Source: Mytilisepta virgata
Lineage: Eukaryota; Mollusca; Bivalvia; Mytilida; Mytilidae
DNA length: 64,000 bases
Assembly: GCA_028015205.1 (NCBI GenBank)
Contig: CM051518.1
Span: 59,351,978-59,415,977, forward strand
Reading direction: 5' to 3'
Below, piece after piece: positions 44,001-59,000 of the stretch. The notes under the pieces were generated by a model. It made no database searches, was not told the origin of the DNA, and saw only the letters and a program-made list of their open reading frames with translations. Each line of letters begins with the position of its first letter. The stretch's first letter is position 1. The position numbers and the translations under genes are program-made.

Positions 44001-47000
44001 AGTTTTGTTTATGTGCAAATGGAATTTGTATCCACTTATCCGATATGAATTCTCCCAACATATCCCTAAGAAGGTTCTCGAATGCATACTTTTAACACGT
44101 TGATTTAAATAAACAAGTATGCACATATTTTAAATGTAATATTATTTTTGTTTGAAATTACGGAAGAAGAATAAAACAAATTAAAAAAATTCTCCTTCGA
44201 GTGGGATGTTTCCGCTTCATGTATTCAGGATTGTTTTTCTACAATAACGCAATTTCTCCTAACTGTAAAGGTTATGAACTTTGAAGATTATGAAGAAGTA
44301 AGGTAAAGTTTAGAGAAATTCCTAACTTAGTTGTTTTTTGGATTGCTCGGATGTTTACCTTGCACAAAGTGATAATACCAACCACTATCTATTTTTACAT
44401 TATTTGTCATGTGACCTGTCTAAATATATCTCTACCATACAATTTCCTAGATAAAAATATTTTTAACAAATGGTAATCTTTAGCATTAATGACGAAATTT
44501 ATCTCGGACATCTTTATAAACGTGGACAGCACACGCAGCCACACACTAAAAATGCTTTTATCGTCTGATTATTGGATATATTTGTGAAATTAATCCTCGC
44601 TTGCCCTGTCCATGACGACAATGAAACAATTGGAACAATTATTTTCCAAAAATATGCTCTACCTTACTCACGGCATCTTTTGAAAAAATCATCCGTCTCT
44701 AAGGAAATGTTTACATCTACAATTTAATTTTCATATCTATTCTGAAGGAAAAAGGTAATGCATTATGAAATGTGTATTTAATGAAAGCTTTTCATCAAGT
44801 TCCAGTTCAGAATTAATTGTAACAATAAAAATATTGACAATTTATGTGGTTGTGTTTTCATCATAGATTTTGACTTTGAGGGAACCTTAAGGTTCATTTT
44901 GGTAATTCTACGTGGCACACAGTCTACTTCACCAGCGGATACATCTTCGGTAGTAACGAACAGCCATATGACAATTGGGTCACGTTGACCTAAATTTCAC
45001 GCTTCATTGACTTTGGTTAAAGTTTGCATGACCATCCATTGCTGGAATACTACAGTATATATAGACATGAAACTATCAGTTGATACTACCTACTTGACAG
45101 GAAAGTTTATAGGAAGCCTGCCACAACATCCATATTGAGTTCCATGAATGACATGGCCGTAATAACTTTTTAAAGTCAATATGGCCACGAAAAAAAAATG
45201 CTTATTTTCCCGCGCTCGCGCGGGTTCAATGTCTAGTATTTGTAATTTTTATAATTAAGAAGGAAAAATGCACTTAATAACCCATCAAAATAGCCTTGAA
45301 AAAATATCTGAAACTTTTTGGAAGATGCCTTAATGCATTTAGATATGGTTCCCTCGGAGGGTTGGTTAATTAAAGAAATAATCAAATTGCAGATTTTTCA
45401 AAGTGATCAAAAGTTGTTTTTCTTATTACATAACGAAAAGTAATATAAAACGCGTTAACACTTTTGACTGACAACTCTGATCAACATTTTGATATAAGAT
45501 CTCGGTAATGACGAAACCACGCGAGATAACAATCGTCATGTCTGACCTTCCTGTCAAAAATATCTTCAGGTAGATGAGATGCAAGCGAGACTTCACAGCA
45601 GTGACAATTTTTTGGCATCAGAACAATATATGTAATAAGATTGTCGTTGAAAAATAGTATCTTAAGTATACTCATCTCAGTACGTTATTTAATTCATTTC
45701 AAGTGACATTTATTACCCTGCATTGTATCCTCTGCCAACGTTGTATTAGTTAAATATGATCTAATATTTACTTCATAATAAAAGTACGCTAAACTGATTC
45801 ATATAGGATCGTTTGCTGTACTATAGCTAAAAGGGATTGTCATAGGTATGATTAAAACATTTGTACAAATTGCACAAACTGACTTGGGGGATTTATTGAA
45901 AGGGTAACAGCAAATCAGTTCTATACGATGTAATTTTATGCTTTTATGAGTGTGAAGATAGTCTCTCATAGACGTTGTGTTGATTTTTTTCTCTTTTCTT
46001 TTTTTTTTACATTTTTTGTCACTGATTATCGTATAAGGTTTCGAGCAGAAAATTATATCAAGAACTAGAAGCAGTTTTAGTTAAGCTGTTAAGAGTCAAT
46101 ATCAAATTCATTTGATACTTATTCTTTTAAAAAGGGTCAAAATGAAGAGGTGACGTAATATTCTCCCGTTAGTCGGATCTTTTTTTCAGAAAACTATTTA
46201 GTATCTTATTTGGGTTCTTATTAAATAGAAATAAGAGACATCTTAATAAATATCAAGTTATCAACGTACACAGTCTGCGTTTAATGGCCATTAAGCTAAA
46301 AAGAAAAAGGAGACCAAGTATACCTGTGACGATGCAAAATTAATTAATAAACGGTACAAATACGACGCCATGTTGGAATACTCTGGACCTACCAGGTTGC
46401 GTTGACAAGGAAATACACCGATCCAAATGTATAGATGACAACCTATTGATTTAAAAACAAAGGATTTATTTATTTCAATTGGTCATTAGTAAATGATAGT
46501 CAGTAAGTCCCAAAGTTTACCACCTCTTACAAAGATCTGTTTATACATTGACAATGGTCAACCCTTCATTACGGTGAACGCACGTTTCGTTTTGATAAAT
46601 GTTTCAATGAAATTTGAACGGTTGGATTTCACCTTAAAGGTCTATTAGCTATTTTGCAGAATATATCTGTTACAAAAATCAGTGACCTATTGTTAGTAAG
46701 TGATTTGTAAATAGATAACTAGAAAATGGTTTACTCAACTTTGTAAAGTGATCGGGGTTGAAGTAATCGAGCATTCCCTGTGTTAGATTTATCAATGTAC
46801 AAGGTAATCTTCCTGTTGAAAATGTTTAATTTGTCGTGCAAAGCAACCTCTTTCATCTTTCCGACATCTGCGTTTATATATATTTTTCTACGGTAAATTA
46901 CAAATTGTCTGACATTGTATTTAACCAGCAACATACAATTTTCAAAACGATAAAAGTTACGCAATAACTGTTGTTACAAAATAACATATACACGTTACTT

Positions 47001-50000
47001 CATGCTATCAAATTAATCCAGCTTTTCAATTAATGTAATTGGTCATTACCGCAATCAGTGAAACAGTGTCTGTTTGATGCTTACATCACAGCTGCAGCTT
47101 AAACATCGATATTTTATGATCTGTTACTGAGATACAGCTCGCGAAGATGAGGTGTATACGATTTATGTTTTGCTCCATTCGATAAAAAATAAATAAAAAG
47201 ATATGGAAGAATGATAGCTCCAAACGTTTGTGTTTTTGACTACACACCATTTGCAGCAATGTGAAAAACGAGTGTTGGATTAATTTACACGAGAAAATAA
47301 CCCATGTACGTATAGGTTAATGTACATGAGCAACTGACCCCATGTAATGCTGGAACATGACACACAAAGCAGTGATTAGAGCTTCTTATTACCATTCTTA
47401 ATCATGTTAATGAAAGGTCTAGATCTGCCAATGTTTGGGTCTCTATCTATATGAAATGTACCTGACATATATTATGTTATAGATATCACAAAGGACACTG
47501 AAGATCCAGATATTTTTTTATAATCCATAATCTTTAATAAAATGATGACGGTAGTTTTGGGAGGCAGTATTGACGAGAGCTTTTGCTCCTGTTTAAGTCT
47601 ATGATTTACGATTTCAATTTTAATATTCTAACATCTTGTCTACTTACATAAGATAAAGAAAACCTATTTCATATACTCCAGGATTCTTGCAAGGATGTGC
47701 AAAAGTAGCTATTAAGGTAGGTATATGTTAAATAAACGCGAGAACGAGTCTAAAGTGGATAATGGCGAATCCATACGATTGCTTTTTTAGTCGGTTACAT
47801 ATTCATATTATATTTACTGTTATGTTCGTTTACGTTTTGTTCACTTCTTGTTTGAATTTTTTCGGGTTTTGGTTTAAACAGTAACAACATTAGTAACCGG
47901 TGAACAAGCAATGTTTTTCACAGGGTAGAGACCACAAACAGAGGAATCCACTGGGAATAAAATTATTAAAAATCATTAAAAAAAATTATCAAGAGGACAA
48001 GTCTGGAAAACCCGATGCAGATGCGAGATTCTCTTGATAACTCGGCATAATTTAATGTATCAAAACTGTAAGAATTTGCCAAATAGCATTTATTCTTTAA
48101 CAAATACACATCTGCAGTAGTCTCGTTATGTAATTAACAAGGAAACACATTAACTTAGATCTTGATTATATTTTGATTACAGGAGATCCGAAACGGCTGC
48201 TATATATTAACAACATGTTATCTAAATATTTTTTAGCATCACAAAGTACGTCTAAGTTTTCATGTTGTCAATTTCATGTGATCAGCTGATTCCAACTGTT
48301 TTATACAAAGAGAAATATACATTTAATTGACTGAATAAATATAAGGAATAGCTACCAATAAATTCTTTCTGAGTTTCTTCACCCCTTAGTATATGCTTTA
48401 AATCTTTTGACGGTGGTCCTTCGATGTTCTTTGATAAGCCTTTTTTCAACGTTTATTTTTAAAAATATAAAATTTACGAGAAGATTAATTCTTATAATAA
48501 ATTTGTTTTGATTCATTGCATAATTTGTACCAAGCAAAGTATTTCTCTGATGGGCGATATTGACAAGCTCAAACTTTAAAACCTATTTTTTCTACTAGTT
48601 CTGGCAAGACGCACTGTTTAGAAGCATGCACTGGAAATTAGGATTCCAGTATTGGATCGTTAAGATGTTTGTAATAGATCTTAAAGCAATATTATCATGA
48701 TCAGTTTTTTTTTCTTATTCAGAAATACTGCGTTCATATTTACAATTTTGAAGCAAAGCTTGCCAGTTTCTCTAATCAGAAAACAGGAAGATATATAATT
48801 TCGCTAATTGTCAGCTGAAATCCATAACCATAATCAAAAGGACAGCAAAGAATGCTTAGATACAAGTTTAAAACTGAAATTAAACAGGAAATAGTATTTA
48901 ATATACTCATTAAAATACTAATTTCCACATTAAACCCGACCTTTTAAATGAAATCTAATTGTAGATAAATTAATAATTTTGCGGTAAGTGATTTAAATTG
49001 TGTTAAATTATGGCCTAAAAAAATTATAGTGGGAGATGAAACGGTTTAAAAAACTGATGTTGGAAACGGATATGAAAAGTCGAAAGTGAAACAAAAAATT
49101 GGTAAAATGAAGGGAAAAGGGGTCTTAAAAAGTAGATATGGAGGTAAAAATTAACAAAAAGCCACCATGGGTTGAAAAAAATACAACACCTTATAACCCT
49201 TGTAACTAAATAGATACACAACAAAATGTCATCCAGAAATGATTTATATAAATTCATATGTTTACGATGTATGTTATTTGGAAATTTCTGTTTTTGCATT
49301 TTTGTGACGAACACATAATTAAAATTTTATCGAGTCTTTAATCTTCTTATTTTCTAGGTCCATTTATATACAAGATGTACTTGGCCAACAACGTCATTGT
49401 AGGTCAGGTATGAAAATAATTTGGTATTTTAATAATCTGAGTATGAAGTACATAAACAGTACTAAATAGATATTTTATGCCACCTTTTTCTAAAAATATA
49501 TATAATGACAATTTTTATTTATGATAATTGTTGATCTTGGAGATAAAAAGTTTTACCTTTAATGCAACACGACAACATTTAAGTTTGTTTGGATAAAACC
49601 ATATCGTCTTGTTTATCTCCGTGCATATAAACACAAACATTAGCTTGAAATATACATGTGAAATTTACTACTTGCAAAGTTTAAATGTTTTATTATTTTC
49701 TTTGTCCTCTGACATTATCGTCTTCCATAAATTAGCTTTCTTTTGATACATTCTCGAGTATACTACTCCAAATTTCTGAATGGAAATTGGTATAAAACTT
49801 CAAAGGTAAAATGTTGACAACAGCTCTCGATCGCTATAGTTCATTTGTAATTCAAGTAAAGTGCCCGTCATGTTTATAGCGTCTTAGGCAAGACGATCGT
49901 TTAAACTGGTTAAATCACTTCAAATACTTTCCAAGAGTGAAATATGCGATGGGCGAAATCCACAATATATCTGTTGAGTGAAAAAACTTTCAACTTTGAA

Positions 50001-53000
50001 TTGAATTTCATTTGTATGAATTAAGCTTGTAAATTTTCTCGCGTCTGTATGAGTTTATGGAATTTTTTTTTACATTTTTATAGGAACGACGTCAAAGGAA
50101 TACAGACTTAAACATCTGGTTAAAAAAAAATCAAATATTTTGCATCCCTCAACAAAAAAAAAACAAATGGTTGATCTCTAAATAAGTTTACTGGGAAGTT
50201 AATCTCGCTTCTGCAGGAGTTCACATTTGTTTAAAAAAAAAACAGAAATTATCTTTGCACATCAGAAATCAAAGGATTTTATCGATTTATTTCTATGCGC
50301 GAACGAATATTTTCTTAACAATTACACCAACAACGGTTTCCGGAAAAACATTTTATAAATTCTACCACTTAAAAAAAGTATTTTTGCAAATTGATTGTTA
50401 AAAGCATTCAGAGCATGTTTACATTTAGTCTAGATGAGATCCATTATGACTTTGTATCTAACAGGTGTGCATGGAATTTTGATTTTGATGTAAACAAAAT
50501 CAGAAAGACCTGTTCAATATTTTTGCAGTTTTAATGATTTCCATTTTTTTTTCAAAATACCAAGTATGTATCTATATGTAAAAACACTATATCTTTAAGG
50601 GAACAACCATTTGAATTTAATGAAGATGCGAAGCGGGGATAGAAAAAAATCTAGCTCTTGAATTCTAGATACCAATTTTAAACTCATCAGTTTTACCGAA
50701 AGTCAAAACAATAACAAAGCATGTTGATAGCAGATTCAAAACCCAAAATGATCAAAATGTAAAGCTAAAAAAAAACATAAGGACAGAGAGATAAAAATGA
50801 CTTTTTCTAACAAATAGAAAGAATTAGAACAGTTAATGTAAAGTAACAATTTCATCAAAGAATTGTTTTTTACCAACGAGTCGATGCCTCTTCTGGTGGA
50901 CACCAAGTCCCCGAGGGTATCACGAGCTCAGTTGCTAGTATTTCAATACTAGCCCGAAATTTATATTCAAATTTTACTGCAACAAAATTGTAAAATTTGT
51001 GATAAACTAAGGAGTATCTCCCACGTGCATAGCTCTGTGCCGTAAGATGGTTAGGCTTTTGGTCATTTTTGGTATTTTTAAATTTGCCCCTCAACGTCTT
51101 TGGATTGTTGTTTTGGTTTCAATATTTTAGGCCATGCATGAGCACAACTCAATAGTTGTACATCGACAAAATTTTTACATGTTGTGCATCAAAATTGGTA
51201 TCAAAGAATTGTATTTTCATGTTAGTATCGAAATACTAGCAACTGACCTCATGATTGCCTATAGGGGACTAAGAGTATAGCATTCAGTTCGGAAAATGTA
51301 CTTGTAGAGTTTCAACTTCCTCGGGAAAAGCTGGCCTTGCATGAAACTTAGCTTCCCAGCTTAGGTGTATAAGATTCTATTCCTTACAATAATTTGATGA
51401 GAATTCTGGCTTTTCCGGAGTTTTAGTCACGGCCTTACCTGATGAATGTTAATTCCAGTGGAATTTATACAACAAATTGTAGCAATTCTAGTTAACGCTA
51501 GGCGCAGCATTGGGCGGAAACATCGATTGTAAACATTATATCTGGTACCCAAATAGTCTATATAGGTGATAATTTTTTTTAACCCAGTTTTTAAATAACT
51601 TCCGGAAAAAAACTCCGCCTGGGGTTAGGTAGAATGGCTACAAATTGTGTCTACTATGGTTGGTCATGGCCAAAAATGTAAAAAAAAAAGCCAAACGAAT
51701 TTCCCATACACCATGTAGCTGTAAAGGAATATATCGAAAAACAATATCTGAGCAAAAATGAACACGAGGTAAATAAACAAAAATCAATAATTAGCACGAC
51801 AAAATTATAATCTAAGTAATTGTACTCGTGACTTGGCCTTAATGTAAGACGGAATCTTTAACATGTTTAACATTTAATTACAGCGACACTTCCGATTTAT
51901 GCACTTCAACATTAGTTTGCAGAGATGAATTATCATGGAAAGCATGTTGTTTTTCTGTTGATAATATCGTAACAAATAACTACCTGTTTATGTAATTTAG
52001 TATGATGAGTTTCATAGAAAAGATTTACGACAAATGTCATAGTTTCTGCAGTTTTTTTCATGGCCTAAAAATAGAGTTTACATTCCATGTTATCTTACAA
52101 TGAAAAGTGCATTAAAACCGATTCTCGAAAGGGATTGGTCAAAAGATAATCTCAAATCCAAGAGAAAACATACATCCAGTTAAATAGCACGAGTCAAAAT
52201 ATATCAACACAAAGTAGATCAGCAATGAAACATACAGCTCTATACAAAGTTTCTGGAGTTTCCGGCGGAACAAGCCTGGATAAACAACTAACGGAGCAAA
52301 CATTTGATTTTTATGGGAGGGGGAAGGGGGGAGTGGGCTAGGATTAAATTTGAAATAAACAGGCAGGTCCAGGTTTTCTGGCAAAATAAAAAGACAGGAT
52401 CACAGTAGGTGTGAAAAAAAATGCAGAACCTGTGTCAATCCGGAAATTTTTTTAGTTTAAATGAAAAAAAATCCAGGACCAAAATTTCGGCGAAAAATCC
52501 AGCCGCCACCTCCCATAATAATCAAATGGTTGCTCCCGTAGGATTCAAAAATCAGCTTAATAAACGATGTTTGGCCTAGAACAGTTGTGAGAGTTTCGAG
52601 GAGGACGGACGCTTTTTCATAATTGACAGAGCATAAATTTTCCGAAAAATATTTGTTACTTTGGATACCTCTCCTTTTCTATGCAAGTCAATTTTTGCAT
52701 ATCATGTATTGTATTTCTTAGCCTATGCAAAATGTTATTTTAAATTCTCATTATCGACATTTTTTGTCGATGTTTCCTCCAAAAAGAAATATGCTAAAAT
52801 AAATTATAGTGTGTCGATTCGAGATAATTTGTTTTCCTATCTCATTAGTTTCCTATTACGACTTTTAGATCTTTTTTAATTTAATTTAAAAGACATCAAA
52901 TATTAAAGGCCGGACTATTTACTATACTTGAAATAATGAAACAATTTCCTTTGAAAAACGAATGATAAAGCCATCCCCTGCACCGAAACAATCCTATTCA

Positions 53001-56000
53001 GCAAGACATTCCAGGACTTGATTGTTGTTTCCATATTTATTGTGGTATTTTATCATCAAGTTATATCATCGTGTAACTTTTTATGATGTTCTGGGGTGTA
53101 ATGATAAAATTGCTACAAGCAATTATTACTAACAAGTCATGCAGTGACATTATAATAGGAATGCAATGTTCGCAACTTATCGGGGTTGTTACCGTTATCT
53201 GTGCTGACTTTTATACCGAACATTTGCTGCAGTGCACGTGTTCAAATGTAAATTTCTACTTCTAAGCCTTTGGGATTTTGTAATTAACATCACATCGAAT
53301 ATTAGTGACGATGTGTATCGGTGTGAATTTTGACCTAACTAACATACAAAACTTGTTACCGCATTGCCCCAAAAATGTATGGCTGGCTTATCTGACTAGG
53401 GAATCAAAGCAACAAACTTTCAACCAAGATCAAAGGTTAAGAGGGTTATACAAAGTCACTACGCGTCCATACATTAGTGAACAAAGTAAATTCATAGATA
53501 CTGTGCTTTTGATGCACATGCAGTCAAAGCCAGGCTTTTGAAATAGCAATATAACCATAACAGTATGCCCTATATTATATCACAAAACAATACGTCAATT
53601 ACAAAATTTTGAAATTTTAAATTACCTTTTATAAAAACAAAATATCCATATTCGTTGTATATTTCAAATAGGATAGCAGGGCTAACGCAAGTAAAAGATA
53701 CCAAAGGCAATTTTAATGCGTATATGTTTTCATTCTATCGTATAACCGATAATGGCGATATTGGGGTTTCTGGTTTAAATTAAAAACACGCGTGACGTGA
53801 AGATATTACTTCTGCAGTAGTTACATTGGATTTCACGCTAAATTTGAATATAATAGAACATAATTTGTTGAAAAGACTGCAGTTTTAACTTCAAAGAAAA
53901 CTTATGCACACTGATTGTGCATCTAAATTAACATCATTCATTGTATGTGCAGTTACATATCAACGCTTCTGTACTTTTTCTATTGAGTATTTGAGAAAAA
54001 TTTCGTCTTTTTGAAAAAGATAAAAGGATTTATTTTTAAAATTTTGCAAACGTGCTCAAGACTTTCTTTGAGACAAATGTAAAATTAGCAGTTAAAAAAT
54101 AAACTCTTGCACTGCTAACATAACAAATTAAACGATTAATACAAATTTTGTTTAACTTGGAATTAGTCAAGAATAATTACATCTCAGATATATCGTCATG
54201 CCAAAAAGTTTTTTTCTAAATAAACACAGCCTGTTTGAAATCTACTGTAGTAGTGATATGCAATAAAATTCATTTATCAACCACAATGCTACGTTTTTTT
54301 TTTACACTGATTCGTCTGAAACTTGCTCAGACTGTTTATACCATTAAGGGGAGCAGCACTCATGATGTGCATTTTGGAGGAGGGAAGATTCGTTGTTGAT
54401 TACTTTTACCATTGTTAACACTAGACAATGAACTTAAATATGACCGGAATAGAATGGAAAAGTAGTATTCATGTGTTTTAAAACCATCTAAAAAGCGCAA
54501 TTAAAATATTACGAATAAAACGGCTTTTACCAATCTGATAACAATCTACATACAAAATAAAAAGTAGTCATATGCAGCCTGATATACTGATGAAACCAAT
54601 GCTCGAATACCAGATATAGAGAAGTTGAGTGGTTTAGAATTACAATGCACATGTAGTTAAAACTTAATTCTTCATGAAGTGACCAAAATTTTCTTTACTG
54701 TTTTTGAATTACATTTATGAACATTCTCTGATATAAATTTTGATACACTAAATGATATTATTTTTTAGCAAATTTTTCAACCTTTTGAAATAATTTTTTG
54801 CATGCTAACTAGCCAGTAAACAATTACAATGGAAACAATGGTTGATCTTCCTACAAAAGTTAAAGGGCTTGAGGCGATTTTCAATATGGTGAACAACAAA
54901 AACATCTCACAAATTCTTTTCGTAATATTCCGGGTTAGCTTCTCATATGCATGTTCATTTCTCATTTTCAAAATATTTTTAATTCATGAGCCAAGACAAA
55001 TTTTTTAACCAATAGGAATACTGAAATGTATATAAGAAGGGAATCATAACAGTAACCTTATTTTCTTGTCAAATAATCTTTGTGAATTTGTCACTTTAGA
55101 TTTCAACGGCTATAGTAAGTTGCCCGGGTAGAACACATGTCTACTGCAATCAGATGTTCGAAGTGTTCTTGAAAGTAGCTTTAAGTATCGTAAAGTCAGC
55201 GGGAATTATATGATAAATTAACAAAGATTAGCAACAAATCACAACAATTTATACATAGAAAAAGATAAATTTCAAAAGTAAACAGCTGGTTCATTCCAAC
55301 AAATAGAATTCTAGATGAACCTTTTTTGAAAACATATATCACTGTTAACATAAAATAGGTAATACACAAAACATCTGGGTTTCATTCGTATCTTCTATCT
55401 AAAAACAGGTGAATTTATTGGTTCTGCAAAATACCTGTGTTTTACGATTGTGGAGTCAGCATTTATAGTACATTCAAAATTTGTTTATGACCAAAGTTAC
55501 CCCGCATAAGCAAGCACAAGAACGCAATCTGGTTGTATTGTAGACATGTTCTAACAAGTTAAATGTACCCTAAGCAAGCAGGTAAACAACAGACAAACAA
55601 AAACATGTGTTCCTGTTAGAATTTTTGGATACAACCATATTGTGCATCAGACAAAACAAGTCAACCTATGAGGTTTAACCGGGCTAATTAAGCGAGGTAA
55701 TTTCGTTGACAGGCCTTGGTGAGTCAATATACACTGCAAACTGCTTTCAATTCGTTAGTAATTATTTTTTAGGTTTCCAAATATCTGGTCACAAGGGTAC
55801 GGTCGAAGGCAAAGTGCGCATCGTACGGACGAAGGCAAAGTGCGCATTGTAGGACGAAGGCAAAGTGTGCATTGTACAGACGAAGGCATAGTGCGCATTG
55901 TACGGAAGAAATTTAGCATTCGAGTTTAATTTATTATTTTCGTTTTGATCCAAAATTAAATTAGTTAGTTAAAAGAAATAATTTAAAAAACTTATTCAAA

Positions 56001-59000
56001 TTGTTTAACCATTGATCCTGAAACAAAACAAGTTAAGCCCAAACATCAGGTAATCCCAGATTCTTTGGATATTACAGATTTTTAGGAGACATCGGTCAAC
56101 AATACGCAATTAGCACTTTTATGTTACGTTGTTAAACGAGTGAAATTATATTTACATGTAAATATAATAGGTATGTAAAAATGTCATTTTCATGTCAATT
56201 ATGTAAAATTTGTATTCCCTCCCACGACTTATATGCAAATCAACGTTTAATAAAATACAACCCCCTGCAACGAAATGTGGTGCTCTCGCCTATGTGTTAT
56301 CGGCAATCTTCATTCCAATGATAAGTATTTGCACTTTTTAATCACTTTTATTTGTTTGGACACATTTGAATGTTTAGATTTTTATATGGTCTTTAAATTT
56401 GATTTTGAACCCCCGTGTTCCCTCTTACACTCAATGTTCTATTTGAATGGACGAAATAATGCCAGTTTCGTAACTGCTGGATAATTGTTTCAATTGTATT
56501 GTTGTTAGTTTTTATGTCCCTGTTTATTATACATCAATTCACACCTTTATACAGTTCAATTTCATCAAATCTCGAAATTTATCTCGGTTATCAAAATCAA
56601 ATTTATGACATGGTATCAGCCCGTAGGGAACAAACATGGCCCTTTATTTTCAGACCACTCACCGCTGATGGGAAACAAATTTCATGTAATAAAAATCAGT
56701 TGCGTTCAATAAGAGCAATAAAACAATTTGATTGTCTGACAATTTCGTGAACAAAGAGATCTAATTTAATTTGGGGATAATAGTATGTTAGGATATTTCC
56801 CCACGGGACTTGTGAAATGGTCAAACTGACCATGGCGGGAAGCCGAGAAAAATGGGCTCGTGAAGCCGATCACAAAGAATATACTATAGAGAACGGTTGT
56901 TTGGTCAATTAAATAAACTTATACGAGTCTGACAGTGCATTTTAATCTAAAATAAAAATATGCCGAGTGCAGTTCTCGTTTTTACAGAGTGTTTCAGTGA
57001 CAGTGCGAAATGTCGCCATTCGCCTATACTCTAAAGTAACTATTCAGCGAATCGAACGCTGTTATAGAATGTACATTCATCGGTAATTTTAAAAGCCAAA
57101 CAAAGTATTACAAATGAACTTTAACTAGTTAAACAAATAAAATAGTTTTTTACTTGAGTACGGATGAAGTGTTTTAAATCTTCTCAACAGAATAGTCACT
57201 GGTATAATTAAATATGTCTAAGTACCTAAGATTTAAGGAAAAGTATCCTCATTATTTAGAACGAAATGGTTTGATGTTTGGCTGTATTCTTTGGAACTCC
57301 TCCTTTTTTGTTATAAACCATGGATTTTTTTTTATTTTAGTTCGTTTCTAACTACAGAGTCCTATAATGTGCTTTGACCGATTTTGAAAGCCAAACAAAT
57401 TAGCTTCTACAAAAGATCAAAGACACAAGTTGATTTTTGAGGTCGTATGATATGTGCACTGGGTCTAGACCAGATAATATAAATGCATATTAATTATCTT
57501 CGTTGATTTATTAGGTGTTGCCTATCTAAGGTATATTTAAATACATGTTCATTAATAAAAGCTTAATATTTATTTCATTTAAAGATATGGAAGTGTGTTT
57601 AAATCAAACAAACTGAGGGGAATGCTTTGTACGAATGTATATAGCTATCTGTTCGGTGATAAATGGTAAACATATAGTTAGCAAATATTGTGAAAAAAAT
57701 GTTTACATGTATGAAATAAATATGGACCAATTGAATAGAATTAGTACTTAAAAATGTATATTTCACTTAAATAATGATGATGAGGTGTCCACTAGTACCT
57801 TAAACTAGATCGAAACCTTATCTCCCCAAGGACCCACATTTTCAGTATCATGTTTAATTAATATTTTGCTAAATATGATAATGAAATGATATGAGGTATA
57901 CGACAATATCTTACTGGACATAATGTGACAAGTTTTTGATGCATTTAAAATATATATTTGTTCGTCGTAAGTTTTGTAACAAGTACGATTCCCCTCCCCC
58001 TCCCCTTGAATAAATATGTAAAATAAACAACATTCACCAGTATTTCTAAATAAACACACAATTCTATGTGAAAACAACAAGACACTCAAAGAAAATTCAA
58101 ATTACTGGCTTACAACATTCAACTGGACAATCACAGAAGATTCAGGTTTCTATATACAACAGTCAACAAGACCGTCACATACAATTTAGGTCCCTTGCTA
58201 CAACATTCAACTACACAATCACATAAAATTCAGATTACTGGCTACGACATTCAACTAGACAATTACTGAAAATTAAGGTTTCTAAATACAACTTGACGAT
58301 CACAGAAAATTCAGTTTACTGGCTACAACACTCAACTAGACAATCACACTGGCTACAACATTCAACTAGACAATCACACTGGCTTCAACATTCAACTAGA
58401 CAATCACACTGGATACAACATTTGACTATAGAAAATCACAGAAAATTCATGTTTCTAGCAGGGACCAAGTAGATCTAACATCGATTAATAAAGCTTGTGT
58501 AAAGGTTAGTAGCCTTTTCGTATGTCACATACTTTAAGTAGACATTTGGTTGCATTGCTATTTTGGAAGGGATCTGACAAGATAACGTCTTGTAAATGTA
58601 TTAACATTTCTGATGATGAACGTTGCAACAATACAATAACTTGTCATTATTGTATTACATTTATTGATTTTTATTATAAATTACTTCAATATTTTATTTT
58701 CTAAATAACTAAACATTTTTGTCTACATAGCAACTGAAAATTTTCAATCTCTTAAACAAATTAAAGAACACCTTTTTCAGGTCATAGGAGCAACATAATT
58801 AGCGTTATCTCACCCGTTGAGAATACACGTCAAATAGGCTTTGATGAGAATATTAAATGAATTAGATGTACAATTACTTATATTTTTGAATTTTCTTATG
58901 TTTCAATATTTCCATGTAGATGACATTAAATGCAACAAAGTCTTCGCAACTGCAAACTTTCTGGGAGAAATATCATTTTTGCATAAAGCATATATTTCTT

